Below, piece by piece: positions 34,253 through 42,853 of a stretch of DNA of 64,000 nucleotides. The notes under the pieces are model-generated. The model saw nothing but the letters and a program-made list of their open reading frames with translations. It searched no databases and had not been told where the DNA came from. Numbering within the stretch: position 1 is the first letter of the stretch; the number at the start of each line of letters is the position of its first letter. The position numbers and the translations under genes are program-made. This stretch comes from Sinorhizobium alkalisoli (lineage in GTDB: Bacteria; Pseudomonadota; Alphaproteobacteria; Rhizobiales; Rhizobiaceae). The DNA lies in NCBI RefSeq assembly GCF_008932245.1, contig NZ_CP034910.1:434001-498000 (forward strand), written 5' to 3'.

Positions 34253-35599
34253 ATGACCGAGACCGCGACAGGCAAGGCGCCATTCGCTTTCACGGAGCTC
34301 GCGACGTTCGTGACCACCGATATCGCCGGCATCACGCGCGGCCGCAGCTTCGCCGCCAGTGAGCTCGGCGATTACCTGAGAAAAGGCGTCGGCTGGGTGC
34401 CGGCCAACCTGGCGCTGACGCCATTCGACGAGATCGCCGAGGCGAACCCCTGGGGCTCGGCCGGGGACCTTCGGCTCATGGCCGATCCCGAGAGCGGGGC
34501 GCGTGTCACCTGCCTGCCGGATGCGACACCGCTGCATTTCTACCATGCGGACATTACCGACCTTGGCGGAAACCCATGGGACTGCTGCGTCCGCAGCTTC
34601 CTGAAGCGGACGCTCGAGGAATACGAGCGCGAGGCCGGGCTCAAGGTCGTTGCCGCAGTCGAGCAGGAGTTCCAGCTTCTCGGCGTCGACTGGCCGGAGG
34701 CGCCGTCCTTCAGCCTGCGCGCCCAGCGTCGCGCAGATCCGTTCGGGCCGCTTTTGATGACGGCTCTCGCGGAGGCAGGCGCGGAGCCGGAAATGTTCCT
34801 GCCGGAATATGGCAAGGACCAGTTCGAAATCACCTGTCGCGCGGCCGACGCGCTCACCGCCGCGGATCGTGGCGCGACGATCCGGATCGTCGCCAGGGAG
34901 GTTGCGGCGCTCTTCGGCTGGAATGCGAGTTTCGCGCCGAAGACCAGTCCGGATGGCGTGGGCAACGGCGTCCACCTGCATGTGAGTTTCACGGATCTCG
35001 ACGGCAATCCGGTGACCTACGATCCAACGCGACCGGGTCGTCTGTCGGCGGTCGCCGGCGCCTTCGCCGCCGGGGTCATCCGCCACCTGCCGGCGATCGC
35101 CGCCTTCACGGCGCCGTCCGTGCTTTCCTACAGGCGGCTCGTTCCGCATCACTGGAGCGCGGCCTATACGTGCCTCGGCGAGAAGAACCGCGAGGCGACG
35201 CTCAGGATCTGCCCGACGCTCGATCTCGCCGGCAGCAATCCGGCGCGTCAGTTCAACATGGAGTACCGGGCCGCGGATGCCTGCGCGAGCCCGCATCTGT
35301 CGCTCGGCGTCGTGCTCAAAGCGGGCCTCGAAGGCATCAGGACCGGCCTCGATCAGCCGCCGCTGGTCAACTCGGATCCGTCCGCGCTTTCGGCGGAAGA
35401 ACAGCAGAGGCTCGGCATTCGTCGTCTTCCTGAAAGTCTCGCGGAAGCGCTCGATACGCTGGCAGAAGACGAGGTCGTTACGGGGTGGTTCGCCAAGGAA
35501 TTTCTCGAGTGCTACGCCGCGATGAAGCGCAAGGAGATCGAAATCGTCGAGGACTTGTCCGCGGACGAACTCTGCAGCCGCTACGCGGCCGTCTATTGA
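34253..35599 (+). CDS. Glutamine synthetase-family protein (glutamate-amine ligase type)
   Basis: The 448-residue protein belongs to the glutamine synthetase superfamily: beta-grasp N-terminus, then catalytic domain with VVAAVEQEFQLLG (metal glutamates), GNGVHLHVSF (ATP/metal histidine), TLRICPTLDLAGSN and NMEYRAADACASPHL. Sequence and length suit the GlnA-like/PuuA group that makes gamma-glutamyl amides from amines. ATG 34253 has AGGAGAGGGG upstream; the longer frame is not supported. In this operon it could glutamylate an amine imported by the Liv-type transporter, or ammonia released by the hydrolase. Confidence 0.88.
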   Translation: MTETATGKAPFAFTELATFVTTDIAGITRGRSFAASELGDYLRKGVGWVPANLALTPFDEIAEANPWGSAGDLRLMADPESGARVTCLPDATPLHFYHADITDLGGNPWDCCVRSFLKRTLEEYEREAGLKVVAAVEQEFQLLGVDWPEAPSFSLRAQRRADPFGPLLMTALAEAGAEPEMFLPEYGKDQFEITCRAADALTAADRGATIRIVAREVAALFGWNASFAPKTSPDGVGNGVHLHVSFTDLDGNPVTYDPTRPGRLSAVAGAFAAGVIRHLPAIAAFTAPSVLSYRRLVPHHWSAAYTCLGEKNREATLRICPTLDLAGSNPARQFNMEYRAADACASPHLSLGVVLKAGLEGIRTGLDQPPLVNSDPSALSAEEQQRLGIRRLPESLAEALDTLAEDEVVTGWFAKEFLECYAAMKRKEIEIVEDLSADELCSRYAAVY

Positions 35600-35609
35600 G
35601 GATTGTTCG

Positions 35610-36473
35610 ATGACGTCCCCAATGGCCATCAAAGATATCGGTCGACCGCGCCACGACGCGAGCCAGCCGCTGCTGGCGATCGACGAGCCGCCGCCCTATG
35701 CCGTCTTCAATCCGGACGGAGCCGCGCCGATTCTGCTCCTGTGCGAGCATGCCTCCAACCGCATTCCCCGCGCGCTCGGCGACATGGGCCTGCCGCATCA
35801 CGACCGCCAGCGACACATCGCCTGGGACATCGGCGCGCTGGCGCTGGCGCAGCAATTGAGCCTCAGCCTCGACGCTCCTCTCTTCTTCACCAACTATTCT
35901 CGGCTCGTCATCGACTGCAACAGGCCGCTCTCGGCGCCCTCCTTCATTCCCGAGGTCAGCGAGACGACGGAAATCCCCGTGAACCGCGATTTGAGCCTGG
36001 CGGAACGGCAGCGGCGGATAGACACGCTCTTCACGCCCTTTGCCGACGCGGTCGCGCGTCGGCTGGACCTCATCGAAGCCAGGGGCGATCGACCCTTTAT
36101 CGTCGGGGTTCACAGCTTCACGCCGGTCTATTTCGGCCGGCAACGCCCCTGGCAGGTCGGCATCCTCTACGGCGAGGCTGTCCGTTTTGCGCAGTCCTTG
36201 ATCCGGGGCTTGAGTGGCGAGAGCGGGCTGACGGTCGGCGACAACGAGCCCTACATCATTCACCCGGACGAGGATTATACGGTTCCCGTCCACGCCGACG
36301 CGCGCAAGCTGCCGGGCGTGCTACTCGAGGTGCGACACGACCTGATCAGCGACCTAGCCGGCGTCGCCGCCTGGGGGGAACGGCTGACGCAGCATTTGAA
36401 GTCCTCTGTCGGGGAGGCGGTTCTGGCCCCGAATCCCGGGCGATCGTCGGAGCAGGGCGAGAAGCGGCGCTAA
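35610..36473 (+). CDS. N-formylglutamate amidohydrolase-family protein
   Basis: The 287-residue FGase-family metal hydrolase has LLLCEHASNRIPRALGD near the start, the central FFTNYSRLVIDCNRPL, IVGVHSFTPVYFGRQRPWQVGILYG, and EVRHDLISD near the end, all typical. The canonical enzyme releases formate from N-formylglutamate in histidine breakdown; homologues next to GS-like genes may hydrolyse other N-acyl or gamma-glutamyl compounds. It starts ten bases after the GS-like gene and ends the plus-strand operon; its stop overlaps that of the convergent pepT by four bases. Confidence 0.88.
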   Translation: MTSPMAIKDIGRPRHDASQPLLAIDEPPPYAVFNPDGAAPILLLCEHASNRIPRALGDMGLPHHDRQRHIAWDIGALALAQQLSLSLDAPLFFTNYSRLVIDCNRPLSAPSFIPEVSETTEIPVNRDLSLAERQRRIDTLFTPFADAVARRLDLIEARGDRPFIVGVHSFTPVYFGRQRPWQVGILYGEAVRFAQSLIRGLSGESGLTVGDNEPYIIHPDEDYTVPVHADARKLPGVLLEVRHDLISDLAGVAAWGERLTQHLKSSVGEAVLAPNPGRSSEQGEKRR

Positions 36474-37702
36474 GCTCGCTCCGCCCAAATCTTCGCCAGT
36501 TCGACGATCGTCTTCACCGCTTTCTCCATGTCCTGCCGGCTGATCCATTCGAGCGGCGAATGAAAGGCATGGCCGCCGGCGAAGAGATTGGCCGACGGCA
36601 GGCCCATGAACGAGAGGCGTGAACCGTCGGTGCCGCCGCGGATGCTGCCGCGCACCGGCACCATGCCGGCGCGACGGATCGCCTCCATGGCATTGTCGAC
36701 GACCTCCGGATGGCGGTCGAGGATTGTCTTCATGTTGCGATATTGCTCCTTCACCTCGAAGGCATAGGTGGAGCCGGGATAGTCCAGCATCACGCTCCTG
36801 GTCAGGTCCCGCAGCATCTCTTCCTTGGCGGCAAGGCCCTCCTCCTCGAAATCGCGGACGATGAAGCTCAACAGCGCCTTTTCCATCGAGCCGGTGAGGC
36901 CGGTCGGATGGACGAAGCCGTCGCGGCCCTCGGTCGTCTCCGGCGCCATGGTCGCCGGCAGCCGCGCCACGATCGCCGCGGCGATCTTGACGGCGTTTTC
37001 CATCTTGTCTTTGGCAAAGCCCGGATGGATCGCGACGCCGTGGATGGTGATGTCGACGCGGTCCGCCGAGAAGGTTTCGTCCTCTATATGGCCGGCCGTC
37101 TCGCCGTCGACCGTATAGGCGAAATCGGCGCCGAGCTTCTGGACGTCCACCTTGTCGACACCGCGCCCGATCTCCTCGTCGGTGGTGAAGAGCAGCTTGA
37201 TCGTGCCGTGCGGGATGTCGGGGTTGGAGACAAGGACCTCGGCCGCCGTCATGATCTCGGCGATGCCGGCCTTGTCGTCGGCGCCGAGCAGGGTCGTGCC
37301 GTCGGTGGTTATGATGTCGTTGCCGATCTGGTGGGCAAGCGCCGGATTGTCACGCATCCGTATCACCTGCTGGGGGTCGCCGGGAAGCGGAATGTCGCCG
37401 CCGGCATAGTGGCGGACGATCTGCGGCCTGACATTCGTGCCGGTGTAGTCGGGCGCCGTATCCATGTGCGAGCAGAAGCAGATGACCGGCACCGGCCTGT
37501 CGACATTGGACGGGATCGTTGCGTGGACATAGCCGTGCTCATCCATATGTGCGTCGGCGAGATTGATCGCCAGCAGCTCCTCGACCAGCAGGCGGCCGAG
37601 ATTCTTCTGCTTTTCCGTGGAGGGCTGCGTCAGCGACAGGGGGTCGGATTGGGTGTCGATGACGACGTAGCGCAGGAAGCGCTCGGCAACGGTATCGATC
37701 AT
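36470..37702 (-). CDS. pepT: Peptidase T (tripeptide aminopeptidase)
   Basis: Zinc M20B aminopeptidase of 410 residues. Metal ligands are visible: H79 and D81 in CSHMDTAPD, D in LGADDKAGIAE, the catalytic EE pair in TTDEEIGRG, and a late H in FAGGHAFHSPLEW. Start MIDTVAERFLRYVVIDTQSDP is the standard PepT opening. It removes the N-terminal residue of tripeptides in the cytoplasm. A single minus-strand gene; the nearly 300-base gap upstream shows no other gene. Confidence 0.95.
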   Translation of the reverse strand: MIDTVAERFLRYVVIDTQSDPLSLTQPSTEKQKNLGRLLVEELLAINLADAHMDEHGYVHATIPSNVDRPVPVICFCSHMDTAPDYTGTNVRPQIVRHYAGGDIPLPGDPQQVIRMRDNPALAHQIGNDIITTDGTTLLGADDKAGIAEIMTAAEVLVSNPDIPHGTIKLLFTTDEEIGRGVDKVDVQKLGADFAYTVDGETAGHIEDETFSADRVDITIHGVAIHPGFAKDKMENAVKIAAAIVARLPATMAPETTEGRDGFVHPTGLTGSMEKALLSFIVRDFEEEGLAAKEEMLRDLTRSVMLDYPGSTYAFEVKEQYRNMKTILDRHPEVVDNAMEAIRRAGMVPVRGSIRGGTDGSRLSFMGLPSANLFAGGHAFHSPLEWISRQDMEKAVKTIVELAKIWAERA

Positions 37703-38000
37703 GGGCGGTTCCACTGCATTGTTGCACCGATAAGTATGAACTGAGCCGGCGGAAAGGTGGACGGAAGAGCGCTCTTCATCGCGCGGCATTGCCGTTCTCG
37801 CGCGCTTTTGCTGGCACTTCAATCCCAACCGGCGCATGATTGACCGACGGCGGGCGCACTTTGCCCGACGCCGAATGCGATCGCGGGGCTCGAAAGAGGC
37901 GAGTGGGAACCTATTTCACAGAATTGCAGCGCCTGTGTGCGGCCCCAAGGACGCTAGGGCGCCGGAGGAGTGCAACCAGAAACCCGTTGAGGAGGATAAG

Positions 38001-38210
38001 GTGAGCGGACACGTTTACAAGAAGGTGGAACTGATCGGCAGTTCGCCGGTCTCGATCGACGAGGCCATCGAAGCGGCGATCTCCCGAGCCTCACAGTCGA
38101 TGCGAAACCTCGACTGGTTCGAAGTCGACCAGGTCCGGGGCCAGATCGTCAACGGCAAGGTGGCGCACTACCAGGTGGTGATGAAGGTCGGATTCCGCAT
38201 CGAGGAATAG
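38001..38210 (+). CDS. Dodecin family flavin-binding protein
   Basis: The 69-residue protein MSGHVYKKVELIGSSPVSIDEAIEAAISRA...HYQVVMKVGFRIEE is a complete dodecin: the SSPVSIDEAI turn and a conserved tryptophan (NLDWFEV) that stacks on flavin. Dodecins form 12-mers that store or buffer riboflavin/FMN. GTG start with GAGGAGG 7-12 bases upstream; the longer frame to the left is not conserved. Confidence 0.93.
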   Translation: MSGHVYKKVELIGSSPVSIDEAIEAAISRASQSMRNLDWFEVDQVRGQIVNGKVAHYQVVMKVGFRIEE

Positions 38211-38265
38211 GCTGTGGGTTTGGCGATCCGCGAGCAATCTGCTCGCGGATCGCAGTAATGTGAGA

Positions 38266-38667
38266 TCAGCGCCAGCCACCTGCCCAGTAGCGGTCCTTCA
38301 GATCGGCGAGGCGATCTTCGATTGTTGCGATGATGTCCTCCATGCGCGAGGACCGCCGCGAAGGCCAGTAGGGGCGGGCGGTGGCCGCCAGGACCAGCGC
38401 GACGAGCCCGATTACCGCAAGCGCGGTCCAGGCCGGATGCTCGCGTGCCATGGCTCCGGCCCGGCGGCTCGCATCCACTGCGGTGTTGGCAACCGCCCTG
38501 CCGGACGTAAGGCCCATTTCGGTGAGCGTGTCCTTCAAGGCATTGACCTGTTCGCGAAGGGAGCGGACTTGCTCCTCGACGCTCTGTTCCGGCACGCCGA
38601 CCTTTCCGGTTTTTGTGTCGACGACGCCGCGCGGAACGGCGGAACCGAGCGATCTGTTCTGTGCCAT
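38266..38667 (-). CDS. Small membrane-anchored protein, DUF883/ElaB-like
   Basis: The 133-residue protein has a predicted coiled coil at about 28-52 (VEEQVRSLREQVNALKDTLTEMG), one membrane helix at about 78-97 (HPAWTALAVIGLVALVLAATA) and a charged tail. The layout recalls DUF883/ElaB-type proteins that sit on the inner membrane and bind ribosomes or respond to stress. A general-stress promoter-like element lies 53 bases upstream. Confidence 0.7.
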   Translation of the reverse strand: MAQNRSLGSAVPRGVVDTKTGKVGVPEQSVEEQVRSLREQVNALKDTLTEMGLTSGRAVANTAVDASRRAGAMAREHPAWTALAVIGLVALVLAATARPYWPSRRSSRMEDIIATIEDRLADLKDRYWAGGWR

Positions 38668-38719
38668 TTGCTAATCCTCCATCTCTTGCATGTTCGGTTG
38701 GGCGACAGTCCGGGAGAGA

Positions 38720-38745
38720 AACGGCAGGTTGCCTCGGTGAGTTCC
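38720..38745 (-). promoter_or_regulatory. Predicted EcfG/RpoE2 general-stress promoter
   Basis: On the minus strand GGAAC, 17 bases, CGTT: an exact match to the alphaproteobacterial EcfG-type consensus (GGAAC-N16/17-CGTT). It precedes the DUF883-like gene by 53 bases. Confidence 0.65.
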
Positions 38746-38791
38746 GTTGTCCGGCAATCCTCGCGCGGACCAGTGTTCAAAAAGCGCCGCG

Positions 38792-40180
38792 TCACGTCTC
38801 GCCGGGATTTGCGGCTAAGCGGTCATAGAGATGCGGGGCGAGGGCATTCTCCGTCTTCTGCTCGGACGCCATTGCCTCCAGATAGGCCGCGGGCCCGGAA
38901 CGCTTCATGGCCGCGAAGCCGCGATATCTCTTCTGAACATCGCCAAGGTCGTCCGGATTGCCGATAGTGCGGCAGGCATCGCCCATCACGAGATCGGCGT
39001 GGCGCTCAAGCGTGGCGACGCGTTTCGGCTGGCGTTCGCAACTGACGGCTGCCGTCAGCACATCGAGAATCCTGATCAGCACTGCGGTACTGCCCGACCC
39101 GCTTTGGCGGATCATATGAAACATCACGTCGACAAGCCCGTCATACTCAACTGCCGGCATGACCAGGCCAGGCTTGCCCTCGTGGAGCACGACGCCGCTC
39201 GGCAGACGCAATGGCGCCACATCGCACAGAGCTGCGCCGAGGCGGTCGATAACGCTGATCGCCGTGTGAGGGTCGTTCACGCCGGGCGAGAGGGCACGAA
39301 TCGCGACTTCGACAAGCTGCCTTATCGCGAATTCGATGTCGTCGGCACCGCTGCGGTCCCAGCCGAGCGCGGTGGCGCTGCGGATTGCCTGTTCGACACC
39401 GTCGACCGGCGGTTTCACGAGAGCGATCGGTGCGCCGGGGAATACGCGATCACCCGGCCCGACGAGCAGGCGGATGACCGTGTGCCTGTCTGCGGCCCAT
39501 TTCGCAAGGCTGGCGGTATCGAGTTGCTGGAGGTAGCCGCGCCGCTGATCGACGACGGGGACGGCATCGCGCCAAAAAACCGGTGGTGGGGGTCGAGACT
39601 GCGGTCCATCGGCGGACAGACCGTCGATTGCACGCCTGACATTCTTGCTCACCAGGTCGATCACCGTGTCGACGTTGATCCGCCCCGCCATGTGGCCGAC
39701 GAAATACACCAGCATCGCGACGCAGACGAAAGCGAGGCCGATGCCGACCGTAAGGGCGAGATGCGGAACGAAGGCACCCTCGGCCTCGGTGCGGACCGTC
39801 CGCAGTACCATCAGGGCGTAGGAGAAGGTGCCGAGAAATGCCCCCAGGACCGTCTGGTTGCCGCGGTCTCTCGTGAAGTTGTGCAACAGCCGCGGGCCCA
39901 TCTGCTGGGCCGCCAGTGAAAGTGCCGCGATGGTAATGGTAAAGACGGTGCCGGCAATGCCGATCGTCGTGGATGCGACCGCACCCAGCAGCGTGCGGGC
40001 GCCTTCCGCCCCGCCATTGTAGAGCCAGGCGCTTTCCACCATCCAATCAGGAACAGCGCCGGCCTGGTCGAGACGGACCAGCATCAAAGCAAAAAGAACT
40101 CCCCCGGCGGTGAGGATCGCCGGGAGTATCCAAAAGCTCTCGTCGATCGCGGCGAGAGCCTGGTTGAGGCGTGCCTTCAC
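38792..40180 (-). CDS. DUF2254 membrane protein
   Basis: The 462-residue predicted inner-membrane protein has four hydrophobic helices in the first 200 residues (FWILPAILTAGGVLFALMLV; TIGIAGTVFTITIAALSLAA; LGAFLGTFSYALMVLRTV; GIGLAFVCVAMLVYFVGHMAG), then a long soluble region with DIEFAIRQLVEVAIRALSPGVNDPHTA, the DUF2254 hallmark. No function is established. GTG 40180 has GGAGG five bases upstream, which decides this start over a frame running 46 codons further. Confidence 0.85.
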   Translation of the reverse strand: MKARLNQALAAIDESFWILPAILTAGGVLFALMLVRLDQAGAVPDWMVESAWLYNGGAEGARTLLGAVASTTIGIAGTVFTITIAALSLAAQQMGPRLLHNFTRDRGNQTVLGAFLGTFSYALMVLRTVRTEAEGAFVPHLALTVGIGLAFVCVAMLVYFVGHMAGRINVDTVIDLVSKNVRRAIDGLSADGPQSRPPPPVFWRDAVPVVDQRRGYLQQLDTASLAKWAADRHTVIRLLVGPGDRVFPGAPIALVKPPVDGVEQAIRSATALGWDRSGADDIEFAIRQLVEVAIRALSPGVNDPHTAISVIDRLGAALCDVAPLRLPSGVVLHEGKPGLVMPAVEYDGLVDVMFHMIRQSGSGSTAVLIRILDVLTAAVSCERQPKRVATLERHADLVMGDACRTIGNPDDLGDVQKRYRGFAAMKRSGPAAYLEAMASEQKTENALAPHLYDRLAANPGET

Positions 40181-40485
40181 AAGGACCTCCACGGAGCCTC
40201 GGACGACGGGCGATGATCCCGCAAGGCTAACCCCAAAGACGGTCTGGTGGTTCCCATGCGGGCCGTGCGGTTGGTTCCGCCGGTGCCAAGCACCGGCGGC
40301 CGATCGCGCCTTTATCACGCAAGGCAGACCCGCTTCGTCGTCCCGTCGCTGACGGACGGGGCCGTTCCGCCACTGTCATCTCCAGCGCCGTGGTCGGTCT
40401 CGCTTGCAAGTGGCCTGCGACGACCTCCTGTGGCAAAGCGATGCCGGTGGGGCGCCGTCCACGCCAACGCTTTTGCGGAATCCGC
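40181..40485. other. Intergenic stretch, no gene supported
   Basis: About 305 bases between the FKBP-type gene and DUF2254. Both are read leftward, so this gap must carry the DUF2254 promoter. Frames present are low-complexity shadows rich in arginine and proline. Confidence 0.45.
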
Positions 40486-40914
40486 TCAGCCATCGACGAC
40501 TTCGACAACGGTGACGTCGAAGACGAGGTCCTGGCCCGCGAGCGGGTGATTAGCATCCAGCGTCACCTGGTTCTCGTCGAGGCCGAGGACGGTAACGGCC
40601 ATCTGCTGGCCGTCCGGGCCGGTCCCCTGCAGTCTCGTTCCGACCGCGACACCTTCGGGCACGACCGAACGCGGCATCGTCTGCACCTTGGCGTCGTCGT
40701 GCGGGCCGTAGGCTTCTCGCGCCGGAACGGTGACGGTATTCGTTTCTCCGACTTCCATTCCGTTGATTTCGCGGTCGAGCCCGGGAATGATCTGACCCGC
40801 GCCGACCTTGAGCTCCAGCGGCTCCCGGCCTTGCGAAGAGTCGACCGCGGAACCGTCCGCCAGCTTGGCGGTGTAGTGAATGCGAACCACGTCGCCGTTC
40901 TTGACTTCGGTCAT
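40486..40914 (-). CDS. FKBP-type peptidyl-prolyl cis-trans isomerase (SlyD-like)
   Basis: The 142-residue protein has an FKBP domain interrupted by an insert-in-flap as in SlyD: MTEVKNGDVVRIHYTAKLADGSAVDSS, LELKVGAGQIIPGLDREINGMEVGE, the flap domain, then LDANHPLAGQDLVFDVTVVEV. It catalyses proline isomerisation and acts as a chaperone in the cytoplasm. There is no histidine-rich metal tail, so it is the short SlyD-like form. The tail residues before ATG 40914 in the open frame are not conserved. Confidence 0.93.
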   Translation of the reverse strand: MTEVKNGDVVRIHYTAKLADGSAVDSSQGREPLELKVGAGQIIPGLDREINGMEVGETNTVTVPAREAYGPHDDAKVQTMPRSVVPEGVAVGTRLQGTGPDGQQMAVTVLGLDENQVTLDANHPLAGQDLVFDVTVVEVVDG

Positions 40915-41024
40915 TGCTTGCTCTCGACTTGTGCTTGAGGGAAATTTCGGTCGCGGGCCCATGAGCCCCTTGCGCCGGGCGAGATGCCGGTCCTGCCGAC
41001 ATCCAGCGCATCGCCCGAAAATTG

Positions 41025-41108
41025 TAATCGATCTTCGGAAAGCTCGATGCGCAGATTCCAAGCGTTACAGCGACCGTTGCGCGTCTGAAAAGACGGGCGG
41101 CGCTGTAA
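41025..41108. repeat. RIME1-related repeat, copy 3 (inverted)
   Basis: Outer palindrome 41065-41108 (TTACAGCG...CGCTGTAA, centre GTCTGAAAAGAC) and a mirror of the copy 2 second half (CGATCTTCGGAAAGCTCGAT) to its left. Orientation is opposite to copy 2. Confidence 0.75.
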
Positions 41109-41164
41109 TGTCAGCGGGAATCTAGGGCGCCGACGACAGATTTAAACCGCTGACGACAGGGAAG

Positions 41165-42853
41165 GTGACGCGATCCCACTTGGCGACCGCCTCTCGGGTG
41201 AGCGTCGGGCGGCGGCGGGAACAATTTTCGGCCGAAACGGATTCCTCCGCCAGTTGCCACCTGGGACATGAAAGCTTGGCTTGGAAAACGATATTTGCCG
41301 GAAAGTCGCGGCCATGGCGGCGCGCAGGCCGGCCGATCATCAAGGAAGCGGAGAACGCCTGGCGCAGCGTGGCTGCAGAGCGCGTGGGCTTCCTCATCGA
41401 TGCCGCCGCCTATTATGCATGCGTCGCGCGCGTCATGGAGCAGGCGGAGGAGCAGATCTGGATCACCGGATGGGACTTCGATCCTCGCATTAGGCTGCGA
41501 CCCGAAGATCCGCAATCGGAGACGCTCGGGGCATTCCTGGAGCGGCTCGCGGGGCAAAGACCGAAGGTGAGAATCCGGATTCTCATCTGGGCGATGGGAC
41601 CGATCTATTCGGGAAAGTCCTTGCGGCTGTTTCGCCGGCAGAAATGGGCGGCACATCCGCAGATCGAACTCCGCTTTGCAAACCATCGGGCGTTTCGCGG
41701 CTCGCATCATCAGAAGCTCGTTTCGATCGACGATCGCATCGCTTTCGTCGGCGGCATCGACCTTACGGCGCGCCGCTGGGACAGGCCGGATCACTTGGCG
41801 GAAAACGATCTCCGACGCGATCCGGATGGAAAGCCCTACGACCCGGTGCATGATATCCAGGTGGTGCTGGAGGGTGCGGCAAGCCGAGCCATCGGCGACC
41901 TCTGCCGCGCGCGCTGGAAATCGTCGGTCGGGGAAGAGATAAGTCCTCCGACGCGGCAGGCCGCCGCGTGGCCGGCCGGCACCGTGCCGATCCTGACGGA
42001 TTGCCGGATCGCGATTGCGCGCACCGAGCCGGAATACGGCGACCGCCGAGGGCGGCAGGAGGCCGTAAGGCTGACGCTGGATGCGCTTCGCAGCGCGAGC
42101 CGCCACATCTATATCGAGAACCAGTATTTCGCCTCGAAAAGGATCGGCGCGCTGCTCTGCCGGCGCCTGCAGGAGCCGGATGGCCCGGAAATCGTCGTGG
42201 TCACCACCTTCAGTTCGCACGGCATTCTGGAAAGACTATTCATGGGGATCAACCGCGACCGCCTTGTCCGGCGGCTCAAGCAGGCCGACCGCCATGGCAG
42301 GCTGCGGGTGGTTTATCCGGTCGTCCCTGCAGCGGATGGCTCCGAACAGGAAGTGATCATCCATTCCAAGCTCGTCGTCATCGACGAGCGGTTCCTTCGC
42401 GTCGGCTCGTCGAATTTCAACAACCGCTCGGAAGGGCTCGATACGGAATGCGACGTTGCCGTCGAAGCCGCGAGCGATCAGCAATGCGTGGCAATCCAAC
42501 AGATTCGCAACGGCCTTCTGGCGGAACATCTCGACGTCAACCCGGCGGAAGTCGACACCATGGTGCGGGAGACCGGTTCCCTTGTCGCCGTCATCGACAG
42601 GCTGAACGTGAACAGGCGCGGTCTGCGGCCTTTCGACGGGCTCAAGGAGGACGGGGCGACTTCTCTCGTCTGGGGCACGGACATCGTCGACCCACGCCGG
42701 CCGGTCAGGCCGCTTCACGATTCGCTCGTCCTCGTGCGGCGCTGGGGCGGTCAGCTTTTCGCCTTGCTTGCGAGGCTTTTCGCCTCGTCGAAACGCAGAA
42801 ACTCCGCGATTGAAAGGGAGATCAAGCCGAGCGGAAGCGGCAGAAAAAAGTAG
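41165..42853 (+). CDS. Phospholipase D-family protein (cardiolipin synthase B-like)
   Basis: The protein (up to 562 residues) has two HKD motifs: HHQKLVSID in the first half and HSKLVVID in the second, followed by VGSSNFNNRS. It likely makes cardiolipin-type lipids by phosphatidyl transfer or acts as a phospholipase. Membrane association is likely but the conserved core has no long helix until the C-terminal region. The true start is uncertain: the first 65 residues are not family-like and a start near 41276 is possible. Its 3' end overlaps the convergent YbhN-like gene by 103 bases. Confidence 0.85.
   Translation: MTRSHLATASRVSVGRRREQFSAETDSSASCHLGHESLAWKTIFAGKSRPWRRAGRPIIKEAENAWRSVAAERVGFLIDAAAYYACVARVMEQAEEQIWITGWDFDPRIRLRPEDPQSETLGAFLERLAGQRPKVRIRILIWAMGPIYSGKSLRLFRRQKWAAHPQIELRFANHRAFRGSHHQKLVSIDDRIAFVGGIDLTARRWDRPDHLAENDLRRDPDGKPYDPVHDIQVVLEGAASRAIGDLCRARWKSSVGEEISPPTRQAAAWPAGTVPILTDCRIAIARTEPEYGDRRGRQEAVRLTLDALRSASRHIYIENQYFASKRIGALLCRRLQEPDGPEIVVVTTFSSHGILERLFMGINRDRLVRRLKQADRHGRLRVVYPVVPAADGSEQEVIIHSKLVVIDERFLRVGSSNFNNRSEGLDTECDVAVEAASDQQCVAIQQIRNGLLAEHLDVNPAEVDTMVRETGSLVAVIDRLNVNRRGLRPFDGLKEDGATSLVWGTDIVDPRRPVRPLHDSLVLVRRWGGQLFALLARLFASSKRRNSAIEREIKPSGSGRKK

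Noticed and set aside
35552..35570. CTTGTCCGCGGACGAA inside the GS-like gene resembles the type B parS palindrome
   Set aside because: It differs at three of sixteen positions, is not a perfect palindrome and lies in conserved coding sequence (DLSADEL), so chance is the simplest view.
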